Source: Cavia porcellus
Taxonomy: Eukaryota; Chordata; Mammalia; Rodentia; Caviidae
DNA length: 64,000 bases
NCBI RefSeq assembly: GCF_034190915.1
Contig: NW_026947485.1
Location: 32,315,519 to 32,379,518 of the forward strand
Direction of reading: 5' to 3'
The notes under the pieces were generated by a model. It ran no database searches, had not been told where the DNA came from, and saw only the letters and a list, made by a program, of their open reading frames with translations. Positions 23,150 through 34,821 of this stretch are shown here, one piece after another. The position numbers and the translations under genes are program-made. Positions within the stretch are counted from its first letter, which is position 1, and the number at the start of each line of letters is the position of its first letter.

Positions 23150-24366
23150 TCATACAGAATTTCAAAAATAAACAGGAAATCACTAGTTAATAGACTGCAT
23201 ATTGTCATCTTAGAAATAGTTGTTCAAGTTACAAAATTAAAGGATATAAAGTGGACATTCAAACAGTGAGACTGCAAACAGTTCTGTTCAATGATCCAAC
23301 AAAATCTCAATATAGTTATCTAATATGCTCAAATATACATGCAGTTATATCCTTTAGAGCACTTTTTACAATGGCAATTACACATTTGGGGTTTTATTAT
23401 TCCCACAGCTCTTAATAATTTTTTATGGAAGAGAATAAAACCAAATGTGACATAACAAAACAGAGTCAGTCAAATCAAAAGCCTGGACATTATACATAAT
23501 GTAAAAACAGAATACAAGGTGATCAACAATGGTTACCATAATGCCTCTTGCTATCTTAAAAAGAATTGCCTGTATCATCAGTGATAATAAAATTGAACAA
23601 AACAGTAAAGAACAAAACCAATAAAACCAAAACATTGGAGACATTACCGGGCTTCAAAAGAAGACAATAGACAAACCAAAATGGACATCATAGTGAATCT
23701 TATTGTCTTCACAGTTGTTGCCTCTACTCTCAGACTTGGTACTGTCAAGCAAACAATAGAATAAAATCAGTCAAAACAAGATGGTGAGAGCAATACAGGG
23801 TTTCAAATCAAGTTAATAGGAAATCAAAGTGGGTTACTATAATATATCCTGCTATTTTTTATTCATTTCCCTTAAATAGATAAAAAAAATTAATAAAAGG
23901 AGATTGAGATAAAAGGAGACATAACAATAAAACAGCACAGGTCTGAACTTAACCATTTAAGCAAAATAGTGTTTGAACACAAGATATTGCAACATAAAAG
24001 TAGTTATCATAGTGTCTCCTTGAAATCTTTGAGTATAACTTTATATACTGTAGCATCGAACATATCAAGACAATGTAAAACTCAAGAGAATGACAGGATT
24101 ACAGGGTATTTAGAATCACCTAACAGAAAATGAACAATGGTTTCTGTATTATCTCCTTGTCTAAAGTTTTTGTTTATATTATATAATAAAATCCAGTAAG
24201 ATACAACATGTTAAGGGAGAAGAACAAAAGCTTGATGGGACTTCAAAACAAGATGATATTAAATCAGCACTAGCTATATGATGTCTTGTTTTCTCCAAAA
24301 TAGCTGTTCATATCATCCAACCTTCTCTGCCTCATTCCTGTTGAGCTCTTTTTCGGTCATTAGTTG
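23150..24366 (-). repeat. HAL1 3' module of degenerate ~135-170 bp tandem units
   Basis: On the + strand a core like aatggttaccataatgcctc recurs near 23,525, 23,680, 23,827, 23,996, 24,132 and 24,266. Each core is preceded by a block such as caggacttcaaaacaaga. The core spacings are about 155, 147, 169, 136 and 134 bases. A further unit lies near 23,190 (aaatcactagttaatagact). The same module is found in the copies at 33493, 26771 and 44108. Confidence 0.7.
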
Positions 24367-25475
24367 TCAGTTTGTCTTCTTCATTTCGCTTTCTGCTGCA
24401 TTCATTGTGGCCTCTCTGACACTGTTTCTGGAATCTTGGTATTTTTCTCTTTTAGAATGTCCTGAAGTACTCTGTAGAGCTGAATTGGTGGTTGCAAATT
24501 CCCCTAGTTCTTTATCCTGGAAGCACCCTCTTTCTCCATTAATTTCTAGGGACAGTTGTGCAGGATATATCAATCTTGGCTGGAGGTTATTGTCTTTCAA
24601 AGCTTGAATTATTTCGCCCCACACTCCTTGATTTGATGGTTTGTGTCGAGAAGTCTGCTGTAATTCTGATGGGTATTCCCTTGTAAGTGATCTGTTTCTC
24701 GTCTCCAACAGCTTTTAATATTCTGTTCTTGTATTGGATTTCTGGAATTTTGATTATTATATGTCTGGGTGTAGTTCTGGTTGGGTTGTAGGTGGCTGGG
24801 GTCCTGTATGCCTCATAGATCTGAGTATCTTTAGCTTTTCCCATATTAGGGAAGTTCTCCTTGATTATTTCTGTGAATAGCCTTTGCAGTTCATTTGTTT
24901 GTATCCCTGCTTCTTCCTTTACATTCTTAATTCTTAAGTTATAGCTCCTCTTATCATCTTCTAGCCTTTGTATTGTTACTGCTTGTTTCCTTGTTATTTT
25001 TAACAAGTTTTTCGTTTCATGCTCCCAAATTACAAATCTGTCCTCCAGTTCAGATAATCTCTCTTTAGTTTCTTTCAAGCTGTTATGGCAGCTTTCAATA
25101 GAGTTTTTAGTTTCCTGGTAATCTCTTTGAACCTGCTTCATGTATTCTACGTTTTCTCTACTTTCTCCATCAAACAATTCTCCCCTTTTTTTCTGTTCTT
25201 CTATTCCACCATATGTTTTTTTCTTGAGAGGTGCTTAGCATTTCTTTAACTATTCTACTTATACGTTGCTTTACTTGGTTAAATACTTCACTTTTGAACT
25301 CATCTATGAGGTCTGAGAGATAACGCTTTATGTCTATTGGTGCTGTGCCTGATATTGCATGTTTTCTGTCCTCATTCTCCTTTGCATTTCCCTTTCCTGG
25401 ATCAGTGTTCTCAGGATTGAGGACTGAGGACCCTTTCTTGTTGCTCTCTCCTCCCATATTTTTTGTTCCTTCCAT
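24367..25475 (-). pseudogene. L1/HAL1 ORF1 protein remnant (copy 1)
   Basis: Minus-strand fragments of about 101, 196 and 113 residues together cover an L1 ORF1p of some 360-370 residues. In order they show an N-terminal part (starting MEGTKNMG at 25475), a coiled coil (SLKETKERLSELEDRF), an RRM (YNLRIKNV, IIKENFPNMG, TPRHIIIKIPE) and a C-terminal domain (ADFSTQTIKSRS, NNLQPRLIYPAQL). ORF1p is the trimeric RNA-binding chaperone of L1. The frame changes twice, near 25,190 (a T run) and near 24,625, so this copy is dead. No ORF2 follows: the stop is succeeded directly by the tandem-unit module, as in copy 2. The chance plus-strand frame at 24278-24607 is a shadow. Confidence 0.88.
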
Positions 25476-26185
25476 ACAAGTGTATGTAGGAGGCTCTGTT
25501 TCTTTCTTTGTGGGTTACTGTTTGTTTGAATCCTGCCGGCTAGGTGTTCCCACCCACTGCAGTGTACTAGGGAGACACAACCTGGGCAGCCTATGCTGGG
25601 CCCGCCCCTCCAGGTCAGTCAACCTGCTGAATTAGGTTGCACTGCCAGGTGCAGGGACCTGGTTTGGGCTAGCCTACTGGGCCTTAGTCCATGGCATCAC
25701 TGAGGTCAAGTGCTCCCCACCAGTCCCACTTGAGAGGGGAATATGTGACTGAAGTCATTGCAGCGTCCTATTCCGGCTAGTCTGCATGGTCTCAGAATGT
25801 CCCCTGTTGGAGCCTCCTAGTCTATGGAAGGGTCCTGCTCCTCTCTCTCACAGCAGATCAATTCATGGCTCCCCGTGAGCTCTGCTTGCAATTTGGTTTG
25901 CTGATTCCTGCTCTCATAGCTTTCGCATCTCTTTCCCTGCTGTGCCGATTCAGATGCAGCAGCGGCTACAGGAAATTCAAGCCAGAGGCACTCAGACTTT
26001 AGCTGTTCCAGTCGTAGCACCGGGACTGCATTTCTAGTTGGTTTCTCTCAGCTTAGTTCATTCCTGGAACTATATCTTCCCCTGCTTAGGACTCCCCACT
26101 CCGCACCATTCCTGGAATCTAAGGTGGCTTACTCAGAGAGCCTCCATAGCTGCTGTTATCTATCCGCCATGTTCTCCTGGAAGTT
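25476..26185 (-). repeat. HAL1-like 5' UTR (copy 1)
   Basis: A GC-richer block of about 0.7 kb between the ORF1 start and the 5' terminus aacttccaggagaacatggc. It is colinear with 35909-36665 in copy 2. Frames here are not genes. Confidence 0.75.
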
Positions 26186-26625
26186 CTGTGGAAGTGCAGT
26201 ATTGAGCTGTCTCTTCAACGAATCTCTCTCATAACCACCCTTGTGTAATTTCCCCTGGGTCAACACCAATGTTTCTTGAGTCTCACTTAATGTGTCCAGA
26301 AGACAGTCTCTTTCTTCTAGCCTGGAGACCATTAGCTGTTCAAAATGGGAATCTGCATCTGGTTGTGAAGGGGAGCCAGATCCATGGCTTCCACTTCCTC
26401 CTGAAGGGACTTCTGCTTCACTGGTAGTGGGCATCACCTCGCATATCATCTTGCTTGCAGGCGGGAGTGGCGAGGAGGCTCCACGGTGGACCACAGGCGG
26501 TGGCTCACGGGCCCACAAAGGCAGCCCGCAGCCACTGTCTGTGCCCCCAATGTGTAGCCAGGGCCAGCCACCAGTTATGAAGGCCGGCCTGCGGCCAGAC
26601 ACTGTCAAGTGCAGAGGAGCGAGCC
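26186..26625 (-). pseudogene. PPFIA1: PPFIA1 (liprin-alpha-1) 5' exon, retrocopied fragment
   Basis: Minus-strand ATG at 26449 opens a frame that matches the liprin-alpha-1 N-terminus from memory: SPSQPDADSHFEQLM, then LEERDCLLDTLSETQETL, then RQLNTALPQ. It runs 88 codons to 26186. Upstream, 26450-26625 is GC- and CpG-rich, as expected for a housekeeping 5' UTR. Liprin-alpha-1 is a coiled-coil and SAM-domain scaffold at focal adhesions and synapses. Only the start of its coiled-coil region is present. The frame is open but carries many substitutions (for example EVPSGGSGS, MVSRLEERDC, HKGGYERD). It runs into HAL1 sequence after the CAG at 26186 and stops in a few codons. The break falls where I expect the end of the first coding exon (NTALPQ before EFAAL), which suggests a spliced donor. 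It is not expected to encode a working protein. Confidence 0.88.
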
Positions 26626-26673
26626 GCAGTAGATAATAATTAACATTGATTCACATGTACATAACACATCTTA

Positions 26674-26750
26674 GTTTTTTTGGTACCAGGAATCAAACCT
26701 CGCACTTGCAAGGCAGGCACTTATGCCACTAAGCTAAATCCTCGACCCAT
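26674..26750 (-). mobile_element. ID SINE, antisense
   Basis: The + strand reads ggtaccaggaatcaaacctc, then ggcacttatgccactaagct. The near-repeat catcttagtt / atatcttagtt flanks it. It separates the PPFIA1-HAL1 composite from another HAL1 fragment. Confidence 0.85.
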
Positions 26751-26770
26751 ATCTTAGTTCTTATATCTGC

Positions 26771-27186
26771 TTTTTTTTTTTTAATTTTATTTAAGAGGAA
26801 AAAGAGAAAAACACAAAACAAAACAAAAAGCGGTGTAAGAGTACACATAATACAGAACTACAAAGAAAAAAAACATAACAGTAAGAAATCACCTGTTAAT
26901 AGATTACATATTATCATCTTGGAAATAGTTGCTCAAATCACAGTATCAAAGAATACAAAGTGGACATTCAAACAGAGAGACTGCAAACAGCTGTGTTCAA
27001 TGATCCAAAAACATTAATATAGTCAGCTATTTAACACCCCTAAACACACTTGCTGTTATATCCGTTAGAGCTCTTTTTTTTCCCCCTCTCTTTTTTACAA
27101 CAAAATTTACACATTTTGGATTTTATTACTCCTTAGTTCTTATTACTTTTTTTGGGGGGGGGGGAGAGAATAAAGTCAAATTTGGT
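26771..27186 (-). mobile_element. HAL1 3' end fragment (third copy), 5'-truncated
   Basis: After a 12-bp T run it follows the 3' module of the full copies: aattttatttaagaggaaaa, caagaaatcacctgttaata-type core, aaagtggacattcaaacaga, cacattttggattttattac. It stops at about gaataaagtcaaatttgg. Same orientation as the neighbouring composite. Confidence 0.82.
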
Positions 27187-27479
27187 CGCCTTCCCATTTG
27201 CAAAAGATCTTCCTGCTGAATTTTTAGGAGTATATCATTGTGGTATTTTTTTCCAGCATGTTAACTTTCATTGAAGTGTTGTATGAAAGCAACCAATATC
27301 TGAAATTATAAGGTTAAAAGAAAGCAACAAGAAAATTCAAAGTAAAATAAAATAAAGCTGGCTTCACCTACTGTCTGACAATAGGCTGGCCACACCTCGT
27401 CGTGATAAATATTGATGAAGCTGTTGATGTCAGCCTTTGGCATTAGCTCTTTTATCATTGTGGTAATAATGATGTGATA

Positions 27480-27860
27480 CTAAGTAGTGTCAGCTTTCCT
27501 TTCTGAGCACTTGCTGTGTGCCCGCTGTCCTAACTACAAAGTACAGCAGAATTCATGATGCTATGTGACTTCTCAGCTTAGTTAAGAAAAGTGTCTACCT
27601 GTCTCTAGTGAATCTTCTCTGGGACCAACTTCTGTGTTGCGAGAGAGCCCAGGTCATATCAACTGCCAGACATTGTGTTGGGAAGCCTAGATGACTCAGA
27701 CCCTACTACACTTGACTGCAACCAGACCAGAAATCTTGGATGAGAAGCTTGCAGTCTAGTCAGCCCCCAGAATTATGAGAGTTAAGATTTCACAATTATT
27801 TTATGCTGCTGAGATTGCGATGGTTTGTCCAACAGTCATCAAAAACTAAGATCTTTTTAG
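27480..27860 (+). repeat. MLT1-type MaLR LTR
   Basis: The blocks gactgcaaccagaccagaaa, cccccagaattatgagagtt, caattattttatgctgctga and gatggtttgtccaacagtca are in MLT1 3' order. Confidence 0.65.
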
Positions 27861-28269
27861 AAAATACTGAATAGAGCTTCCAAAAGGCCCTGGATCCTCT
27901 CCATGTTAGACTGCTTGTTTCTTGGCAAGTGCTGACTGAATGTTTTCTCTCATTCTGTGTTGATCAGGGCTTCTTATGTACCCAAAGCTGCTCCCTGTCA
28001 TGTTCCTCCTTTACAGCCTCTCCCACATGCCACAAAGGCTTTCATCCTTCTCAAGGTCTTTACCATGAGCTAAAAGACTCTTTAACATCTGGAGTATGCA
28101 CGTGTACGCACATAGACTTATACATGCCACTCTGTACTTCCCTTTTACCCCAACTTCTCTACTTCCTCTTTAACTCGGTTTCTCCATTCTCCCTTTCTTG
28201 GTCTCCTGAAGCTTCCTAACGTACACCAGGCAAGCCTATATCAGAACCCTAGCACTTGTCCCTTCCTCC

Positions 28270-28535
28270 CCTCTCACACTGATTCCAGGTATCCATAAGC
28301 TTCCTCTTTCATTTCCTTGTTTTGGCACAAGTATTACCTTATCAGACAGTCTTCCATAGCCATACAGCATAAGACCATGTATGACTTTACCCTTAACACT
28401 TACCTGAGAAATTTTACATTTGCTGTTTCGCTCTTTTTCCAAAATATAAGCATCATGAAATCAGGGACTGTAATAGTCTTGAGCACTGCTGTGTCCATGT
28501 GTGTGACCTAACAACTGCCTGGCACATAACTTAAG
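28270..28535 (+). repeat. L2 LINE 3' region
   Basis: gtattaccttatcagacagt, then aaaatataagcatcatgaaa with tcagggactgtaatagtctt, then aacaactgcctggcacataa follow the L2 3' end. Confidence 0.65.
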
Positions 28536-28854
28536 ATAAATAACATAGGATTGTAAAGAAGATAAGTGTAGTGTTAATGTTGAGGCACCCTTTTCTATAT
28601 TTTTATTCAATTTGCTAATGCTTAGTTAAATACTTTTTATATCTACATCTATGGGGAACGTGGTCTGTAATTTTCTTTTGGTTTGATATATCTTTGGGTT
28701 TTTATATATCTTTGGGAAATTGAGGCCTGTGAAAGACTTGTTCCATTCTCTTTTATTTTCTGAGTTTATATAGAATATTAAAAGTTTTCCTCTATGCATT
28801 ATGTTAGCTACATCTTACAAACTGCCATATGTTGGCTGAAAACAAACTGTGTAG

Positions 28855-28975
28855 CTAGGCACAGTGGCACATGCCTCTACTCCCAGTGTTCGGGAGCCTG
28901 CAGCAGGAGGATTGCTGCAAGCTTGAAGCCAGCGTGAACCATATAGTGAAACACTGCCTAAAAAAAAAAAAAAAA
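28855..28975 (+). mobile_element. B1 SINE (short, diverged)
   Basis: It reads agctaggcacagtggcacat, then gaggattgctgcaagcttga, then an A tail. It lacks the internal duplication seen in the younger B1 copies. Confidence 0.8.
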
Positions 28976-30370
28976 TCATGCTGTGTAGGATATATATATT
29001 GGAAACATCTAAAACTACCTAAATTTTTACTCCATGACTGCATGTTTTTATATCTTTTCATAGATTTTTTTTAAAGTGAAAAAATAAGGCTTTCATTTCA
29101 GTTACTATTTATTCTATAATATTTAAAAATAGGAGGCAAAGGTAAAACAATGTTTAATAACTAGTTCTGTGAATTTTTTTAACTTAGAAACTGTCAAGGT
29201 ATCCAAATAGTATTTATTAATGAACTGTATTTGTTAAGAGCCTGAATTCTTAATGTTAAACATGGCCATGCAAACTACAATTTACACATTAAGCCTTTAA
29301 AGTGATAGCGTAATAATTCTGTATGATTAAATTATGTTGACCCATAAACTAGTTTTAGATAGTTTAAATCCTAAAAACATTAAATCCAATCTCATACAAA
29401 CAAGTACTTGTATTAATATTTTTACATCATGATAAAAAATCAATGAGACAGCACAGCTATTTGAAAGCTAAAATCATTTCAATTTGTCCAGTCCTTTTCA
29501 TTTATCCAACTTATCCATCATGAGTATGTAAATATCCTAATTAATTGGAAAAGTTCTTCCAAGAATGGAGGTAAGGGAAGAAGAAGGGGAAAAATGAAGA
29601 AATAGGAGAGTTCCAAGCAGAGCAAAAGTTAAACTACCACCTGATCATTTTATAATTCTTTAAAAAAGCAATTTATAATTATAGAAACACTGTAGGATTT
29701 TATAGTCCTGCCCTGTCAAGTTGGTGAGAGTTCATCCTTTCATCATTAAAGAAAATTCCCCTGGGGTTAAGGCACTCATTGGAATTTGGATGCTACAGTC
29801 TCTCTAGGGTTCCTTTATAACCACTCAAAGGCACCAGGAAAAAATACGCTGATTGAATAAAGGTTTAAGACTTTACATCCAGGACAGGATGTGAGGAGTC
29901 CTTACCAACTGCACCATGTCTGAGTACAGTCGGCATTAGAAGTTGACATATTAGGAAATAGTAGAGTCCTCTTTACATGTAGGCAGCAGTTTTAAGGGAG
30001 TCATAGTAGTGGGGATAGTTTAGAAGATGGAGAAAGAATGAAGAGAAAGGAGAGATACACATAGGCAAGTGTGGAGCAGCATTCAGAAGGACCCACAAGT
30101 GAGGCAATTTAAGCATTTCATGTTTTTGTGAGCTGTGTTAAAACTGTCTTCCAGGAAAGGGCTTGGAGTTTGGATTGTACTTAGAAGCCTCTTTGTACAC
30201 CAGTTTTTAAAGGTGGTTTTAAAAATAATTATGTAAAAGTAGAACCAAGAATTCCTGCGTATCCTTACCCGTAATTTTCCAGCTTCCCAGTGGTAAGGTC
30301 TTACATAATCATTGTACATTATCAATGCCAAGAAGTTGACATGTGTATAATACTGTTACCTGTGGACCTA
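28976..30370. other. Intergenic sequence, nothing recognised
   Basis: AT-rich and without a repeat or exon that I can name. Confidence 0.5.
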
Positions 30371-30379
30371 TTTGAACTT

Positions 30380-31686
30380 TATAAATTGTATACATTTTTA
30401 TATGTAGTTCTATGAAATTTATTCATATACACAGACACATGGCATCATGATATAGAACTATTCCATTTCCACAAAGAAACTCTCATGCTGCCATTTTAAA
30501 TGATACCCTCTCCACAAATATGATTCTTGGCAACCACTGATTTGTTATCTATCACTATAATTTTGTCATTTCAATGACATTACATAAATGGAACCATACC
30601 AGTATAGATAGAACATTTTGAGATTGGTGTCACCCCACTATTCAGGGTAATGCCCTTCAGACATCCTCAATCTGTTACATATATAAGGATTTGTTTGGTG
30701 TATTGCTGAGTAATATTCCATTTTGTGGCTGAACCACAGCATTGTATTCCTTTATTAAAGAACATTTTTGTTGTTTCCAGTTGTTCAAAAAAAAGTTGCT
30801 ATAAACATTCATATAGAGGTTTTTGAGTGAACATATTTTCATTTCTGTAGAGAAAATACTTATAATTGCTGGCTCTTACAGCAAGCCTTTATAACAAATT
30901 GCCAGACTCTTAGAGTACCATGTTACCTTCCCACCATTGATGTATAAGATATCCAATCACTCTGCATTCTTACTAGCAGTTGGCATTGTGTGTGTGTGCT
31001 TATATTTTTTTATATCACTCCAGTAAGTGCATGTTATGACTTTGATTTGTGTTCTTCCAGTGATCAATAATGTTAAACATCTTTTCAGGTACTTAACATT
31101 GAATATCATTTGCCATTTGAATAACTTCTCTGGTGAATAAAGTGTTTTTGTATGTTTTTCTAATTGGATTCCTAAATTTCTTAAAGCTGTAGAGATCTTT
31201 GTTTTCTGAATGTAAATTCCTCACCAGGACTATGAATTGCATATATTTTCTCCCAGTCTGTACATTGTATTTTATCCCCATAACAGGATCTTTCTTGGAA
31301 AAAGGATTTAGTTTTGACAAGTCCAATTTATTGATAGTTTTCTCTGAAGGGTCATGACTTTGTTATCATTTCCAAGAACTCCACCTGGGCCTGAGGCACA
31401 AAGATTCTCTCCAGTGTTAGCTTTTAAAAGATTCATGGTTTTAATGTTCACATTTGGAAATGTTCACTCTGAATTACTTTTTATATCAAATGTGAAATTT
31501 AGGTGTAGGTTCATTTTTTGCCTGAATGTACAGTTACTCTAATAATTTTTGTGAAAAAAAAATTCTTTTGAATTTCTTTCCTGCTTTTGTTGAAATCTGT
31601 TGACTATGCCTGTGTGCCTCTGTTTCTTGGCACCCTGTTCTGTTCATTGATCTGGGTATCTGTCTCTCAAACATTGCTACATTGTC
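30380..31686 (-). mobile_element. Old L1 (L1M) ORF2/3' region, antisense
   Basis: The + strand has gctgagtaatattccatttt, caaattgccagactcttaga, gatcaataatgttaaacatc, cccagtctgtacattgtatt and ttctgttcattgatctgggt in the order of antisense mammalian L1. It ends abruptly at about 31686, where LTR-like sequence begins. Confidence 0.85.
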
Positions 31687-31689
31687 TTA

Positions 31690-31860
31690 ATTGCTGATTG
31701 GTTCCCCATGCAGGGCTTTGGGAACTGTTGTGCACATGTGTTGTGGAACTTTGGACTGAGGGTTCATACCCACTCCCCCAGCCAGTTCGCTTAATCATGC
31801 TTCTTTCCCTGCCTGAGAGAGTGAAGATCTGCATCTTGCTGTAGCTGCTTTCTACTGAAA
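31690..31860 (-). repeat. Truncated LTR (U3 part) of the ERV
   Basis: The + strand blocks tgcagggctttgggaactgt and actcccccagccagttcgc with ccctgcctga parallel tgcagggctgtggggactct, acgcccccagacagcttgc and tcctgcctca in the LTR at 41.4-41.5 kb. R and U5 are missing. Confidence 0.5.
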
Positions 31861-32789
31861 GAGGGAATGGGCTCTACTTATTGGAGATTATGTTTCTTTC
31901 AATTACTTGAGACTGTTGTGGTTCACCAGCTGGATTGAAGAAATAAAAAACCTATCAGAAAACCATAAGAAAGGGGTTACTGGCTATATACAAAGGACTG
32001 TTGAGCTGCCTGTTTGATGGAAGACAGCTTGATGAATTTATCGAGTTACTTTATTATTAAGTTAGGGATACAGAGCCCAAATATCCTCTAGGAGTAGTCA
32101 TATCCCCGCACTTCCTGTGGAGGAGAAAGTCTGGCAAGGAGGATGCTAGATAAATTATCACAAGCCTGGGAGCCATAGCCCTAGCAAGATTAGCCATCTT
32201 ATGGATCTAATTAAAACCAGGAGTCTCAATGCAGGTGCCCATTTAAGGTGTGATGAATTAGGGTCATTATGACTCTCTTTATGTGCACCTGGAGCACAAC
32301 TGAAGTTTTGTTCTTTGAAGAAGAACATCTCTTGGATGGTCCTTTGGATGGTTCTTTTGGATGGTCTTTTTCTTCAGAAATTTCAACTGGACTGGCTTTC
32401 TCCTAGAAAGGTGAATCCAGCTATCATGTTTGCTCTTCCACTTTTACTGCAGAGGGTATGGCCAGGATCATTGAAAGGGGGCACTTCCATTTTGGTTTTA
32501 ATTGGTCTGCAGCAATCTCGTCTTTCTAAGTTTTACTGAGCACTGGGTGTCTAGGGCAGGCACTAGATGTTACTCCTGGGCCAGGAGCTGGCAAAACTTT
32601 GTTCCCATACAGTTGGATAGCCTGTTTTAATTAGTAAAACAGGCTAAAAGTCTGATGGTCTCTGCATTACTACCATAGCATGACAAGGTCTCCTATGTAA
32701 CACCTCAAATAGACTTACATTAGCCCAGTTTTAGGAATGTTTTGAACTTTAATGATTCCTATTGGCAATAATTGGAGCCAAGTCTCTTG
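31861..32789 (-). other. ERV interior, probable env-side remnant
   Basis: Lies between the integrase remnant and the truncated LTR, where env would be expected. No env motif could be read, so the position is the only argument. Plus-strand frames here (32315-32539) are chance. Confidence 0.35.
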
Positions 32790-33040
32790 GAAAGTTTTAC
32801 CAGATTTCACTCTAGGGTCTGGTTGGTTCTCTCAACCTTTCCAGAAGACTTAGATCTCCAGATAGAATGAAGATGGCACTTTATTCCTAAAGCCTTTGCC
32901 ATCCCCTGAATTACTTGAGAGGTAAAAGATGACTTGTCACTGAAGGGATTGGGTTGTCCAAACCAGGTAATAACTTCTTTGAGGATTACTTCAACTATCT
33001 CTTTAGTTTTCTCTGAACAGGTAGGGTGTCACATCTAATG
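32790..33040 (-). pseudogene. ERV integrase remnant (pol)
   Basis: The minus-strand reading includes EVILKEVITWFGQPNP, then SSFTSQVIQGMAKALGI, then SSGKVERTNQTL. This is the catalytic-core region of a gammaretrovirus-type integrase, where the enzyme inserts viral DNA. A stop follows soon after and the frame is then lost. It is an old, broken copy. Confidence 0.78.
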
Positions 33041-33477
33041 CAGCTCTTGAAATTCTGGAGGGAGGATATGGAGAGAGGAATGAAGAAGACATGAATCAGT
33101 ACACAAAAGCTGAGGTCAAGTGGAGTCCATTTTTCCTGATGAAAGGAATTTCCTGGCAATTTCATCATGTTTATTTATACAATCAGCATATGAATAAGTT
33201 TAATGGAGAATTTAGGGGGAGGGTAGCATCTAGGACAGGAAGAATATCAAATCTTTAGCAGAGCAGCATGCATTGGTGGCTTTATAGGGAACAGGAAGAA
33301 ACTCTACATTATCTCAGGCAAAGGTCAAGTTACTGTGTGCATCAGCTCCCTGAGTTGTGTACACTTCTTATGGACCCTGCCAAACTCAGGAGAAGCAGTA
33401 CATATTTGTGAAAGGTTTCTATTGGAGACAGCTGGATTTTCCTCTTTCCCTTGTGTGATCTCTCTCACACTTTCAAT
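33041..33477 (-). other. ERV interior, unassigned
   Basis: Sequence between the integrase remnant and the HAL1 insertion. No domain could be read with confidence. Confidence 0.35.
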
Positions 33478-33539
33478 CTTAACAGATTTCTTTATTTTTT
33501 AAATTTTATTTAAGGAGAAAAAGAAAAAAAACAGAAAAA

Positions 33540-34821
33540 GGGTACAAGTTATACAGAATTTTAAAAAAATAACAGTAGGAAATCACTAGTTAATAGATTA
33601 CATATTGACGTCTTAGAAATAGTTGTTCAAGTTACAAAATTAAAGCATATAAAGTGGACATTCAAACAGTGAGACTACAAACAGCTCTGTTCAATGATCC
33701 AACAAAAACTCAGTAATATGGTTATCTATATTATATGCTTAAATATACATGCAGTTATATCCTTTAGAGCACTTTCTTTTCCTCTCTTTTTTACGAGAAT
33801 TACACATTTTGGGTTTTATTACTCCCACAGTTCTTATCACTTTTTTTTTGAAGAGAATAAAACTAAATGTGACATAACAAAACAGAGTCAGTCAAATCAA
33901 AAGGATGGACATAGTACATAATGTAAAAACAGAATACAGGGTGATCAACAATGGTTACCATAATGCCTCTTGCTTTCTTAAAAAGAATTGCCTATGTCAT
34001 CAGTTATAATAAAATTGAACAAAATAGTAAAGAACAAAACCAATGAAACCAAAACATTGAAGACATTGCAGGACTTCAAAAGAAGATATTGTCAAATCAG
34101 AATGGGCATCAAAATGAATCTTATTGTCTTTACAGTTGTTGCCTGTACTCTCAAACTTGGTACTATCAAGCAAAACAGAATAGAGTAAAATCAGGCAAAA
34201 CTAGATGGTGAGAGCAATACAGGGTTTCAAATCAAGTTAATAGAAAATCAAAGTGGGTTACTATAATATATCCTGCTTTTTTTTATTTTTCCCTTAATTA
34301 AAAGGATAAAAATAAAAAAGTAAATAATAAAATGGAGATTGAGATAGAAGAGGGCATAACAACAAAACAGCGCAGATCAAAACATAACCATTTAAGCAAA
34401 AGTGTTTCACCACAAGATAATCCCGACATAAAAGTAGTTACCATATTGTCTCTTTCCTTGAAATCTTTGAGTATAACTTCGTATACTGTAGCATCAAATA
34501 TATCAAAATGTAAAACTATTCAAGAGAATGACAGTATTACAGGATATTTAGAATCAACTAACAGAAAATGAACAATGGTTTCTGTATAATCTCCTTGTCT
34601 ATAAAAGTTTTTGTTTATACTATCACATATAATAAAATCCCATAAGATACAACATGTTAAGACCTATGGAGACAGAAGAATAAAAGCTTGATGGGACTTC
34701 AAAGCAAGATGATATTAAATCAGCATTACCTATTATGACATCATTTTCTCCAAAATAGCTGTTCCTATCATCCAATCTTCTCTGCCTCATTTCTGTTGAG
34801 CTCTTTTTCGGTCATTAGTTG
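33540..34821 (-). repeat. HAL1 3' tandem-unit module (copy 2)
   Basis: Colinear with 23150-24366: cores such as aatggttaccataatgcctc near 33,951, aaagtgggttactataatat near 34,250 and aacaatggtttctgtataat near 34,571 recur at about 140-170 base steps, or multiples of that. Confidence 0.7.

Larger units (their letters stand above)
23097..26637 (-). mobile_element. Composite retroposon: PPFIA1 5' exon fused to a HAL1-like element
   Basis: The element is read on the minus strand. Its 5' end is PPFIA1 5' UTR plus 88 codons (26625-26186). A HAL1-like 5' UTR (26185-25476), ORF1 remnant (25475-24367), tandem-unit 3' module (about 24366-23150) and A-rich end follow. The bounds include a probable target duplication, gcagtacataat at 23097-23108 and gcagtagataat at 26626-26637 (11 of 12 bases). 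There is no ORF2. The second copy at 33493-36665 begins exactly at the PPFIA1 junction, so the PPFIA1 part is an addition to this copy and not part of the family. Confidence 0.8.

Noticed and set aside
24367..25475. Functional L1 ORF1 gene
   Set aside because: Two frame changes break it; it is annotated as a remnant.
26186..26608. Real PPFIA1 first exon
   Set aside because: No splice donor follows, it is fused to HAL1 sequence inside a probable target duplication, and it carries many substitutions; the real gene should lie elsewhere.
26292..26636. The plus-strand 114-codon frame over the PPFIA1 fragment
   Set aside because: It is the antisense shadow of the PPFIA1 frame.
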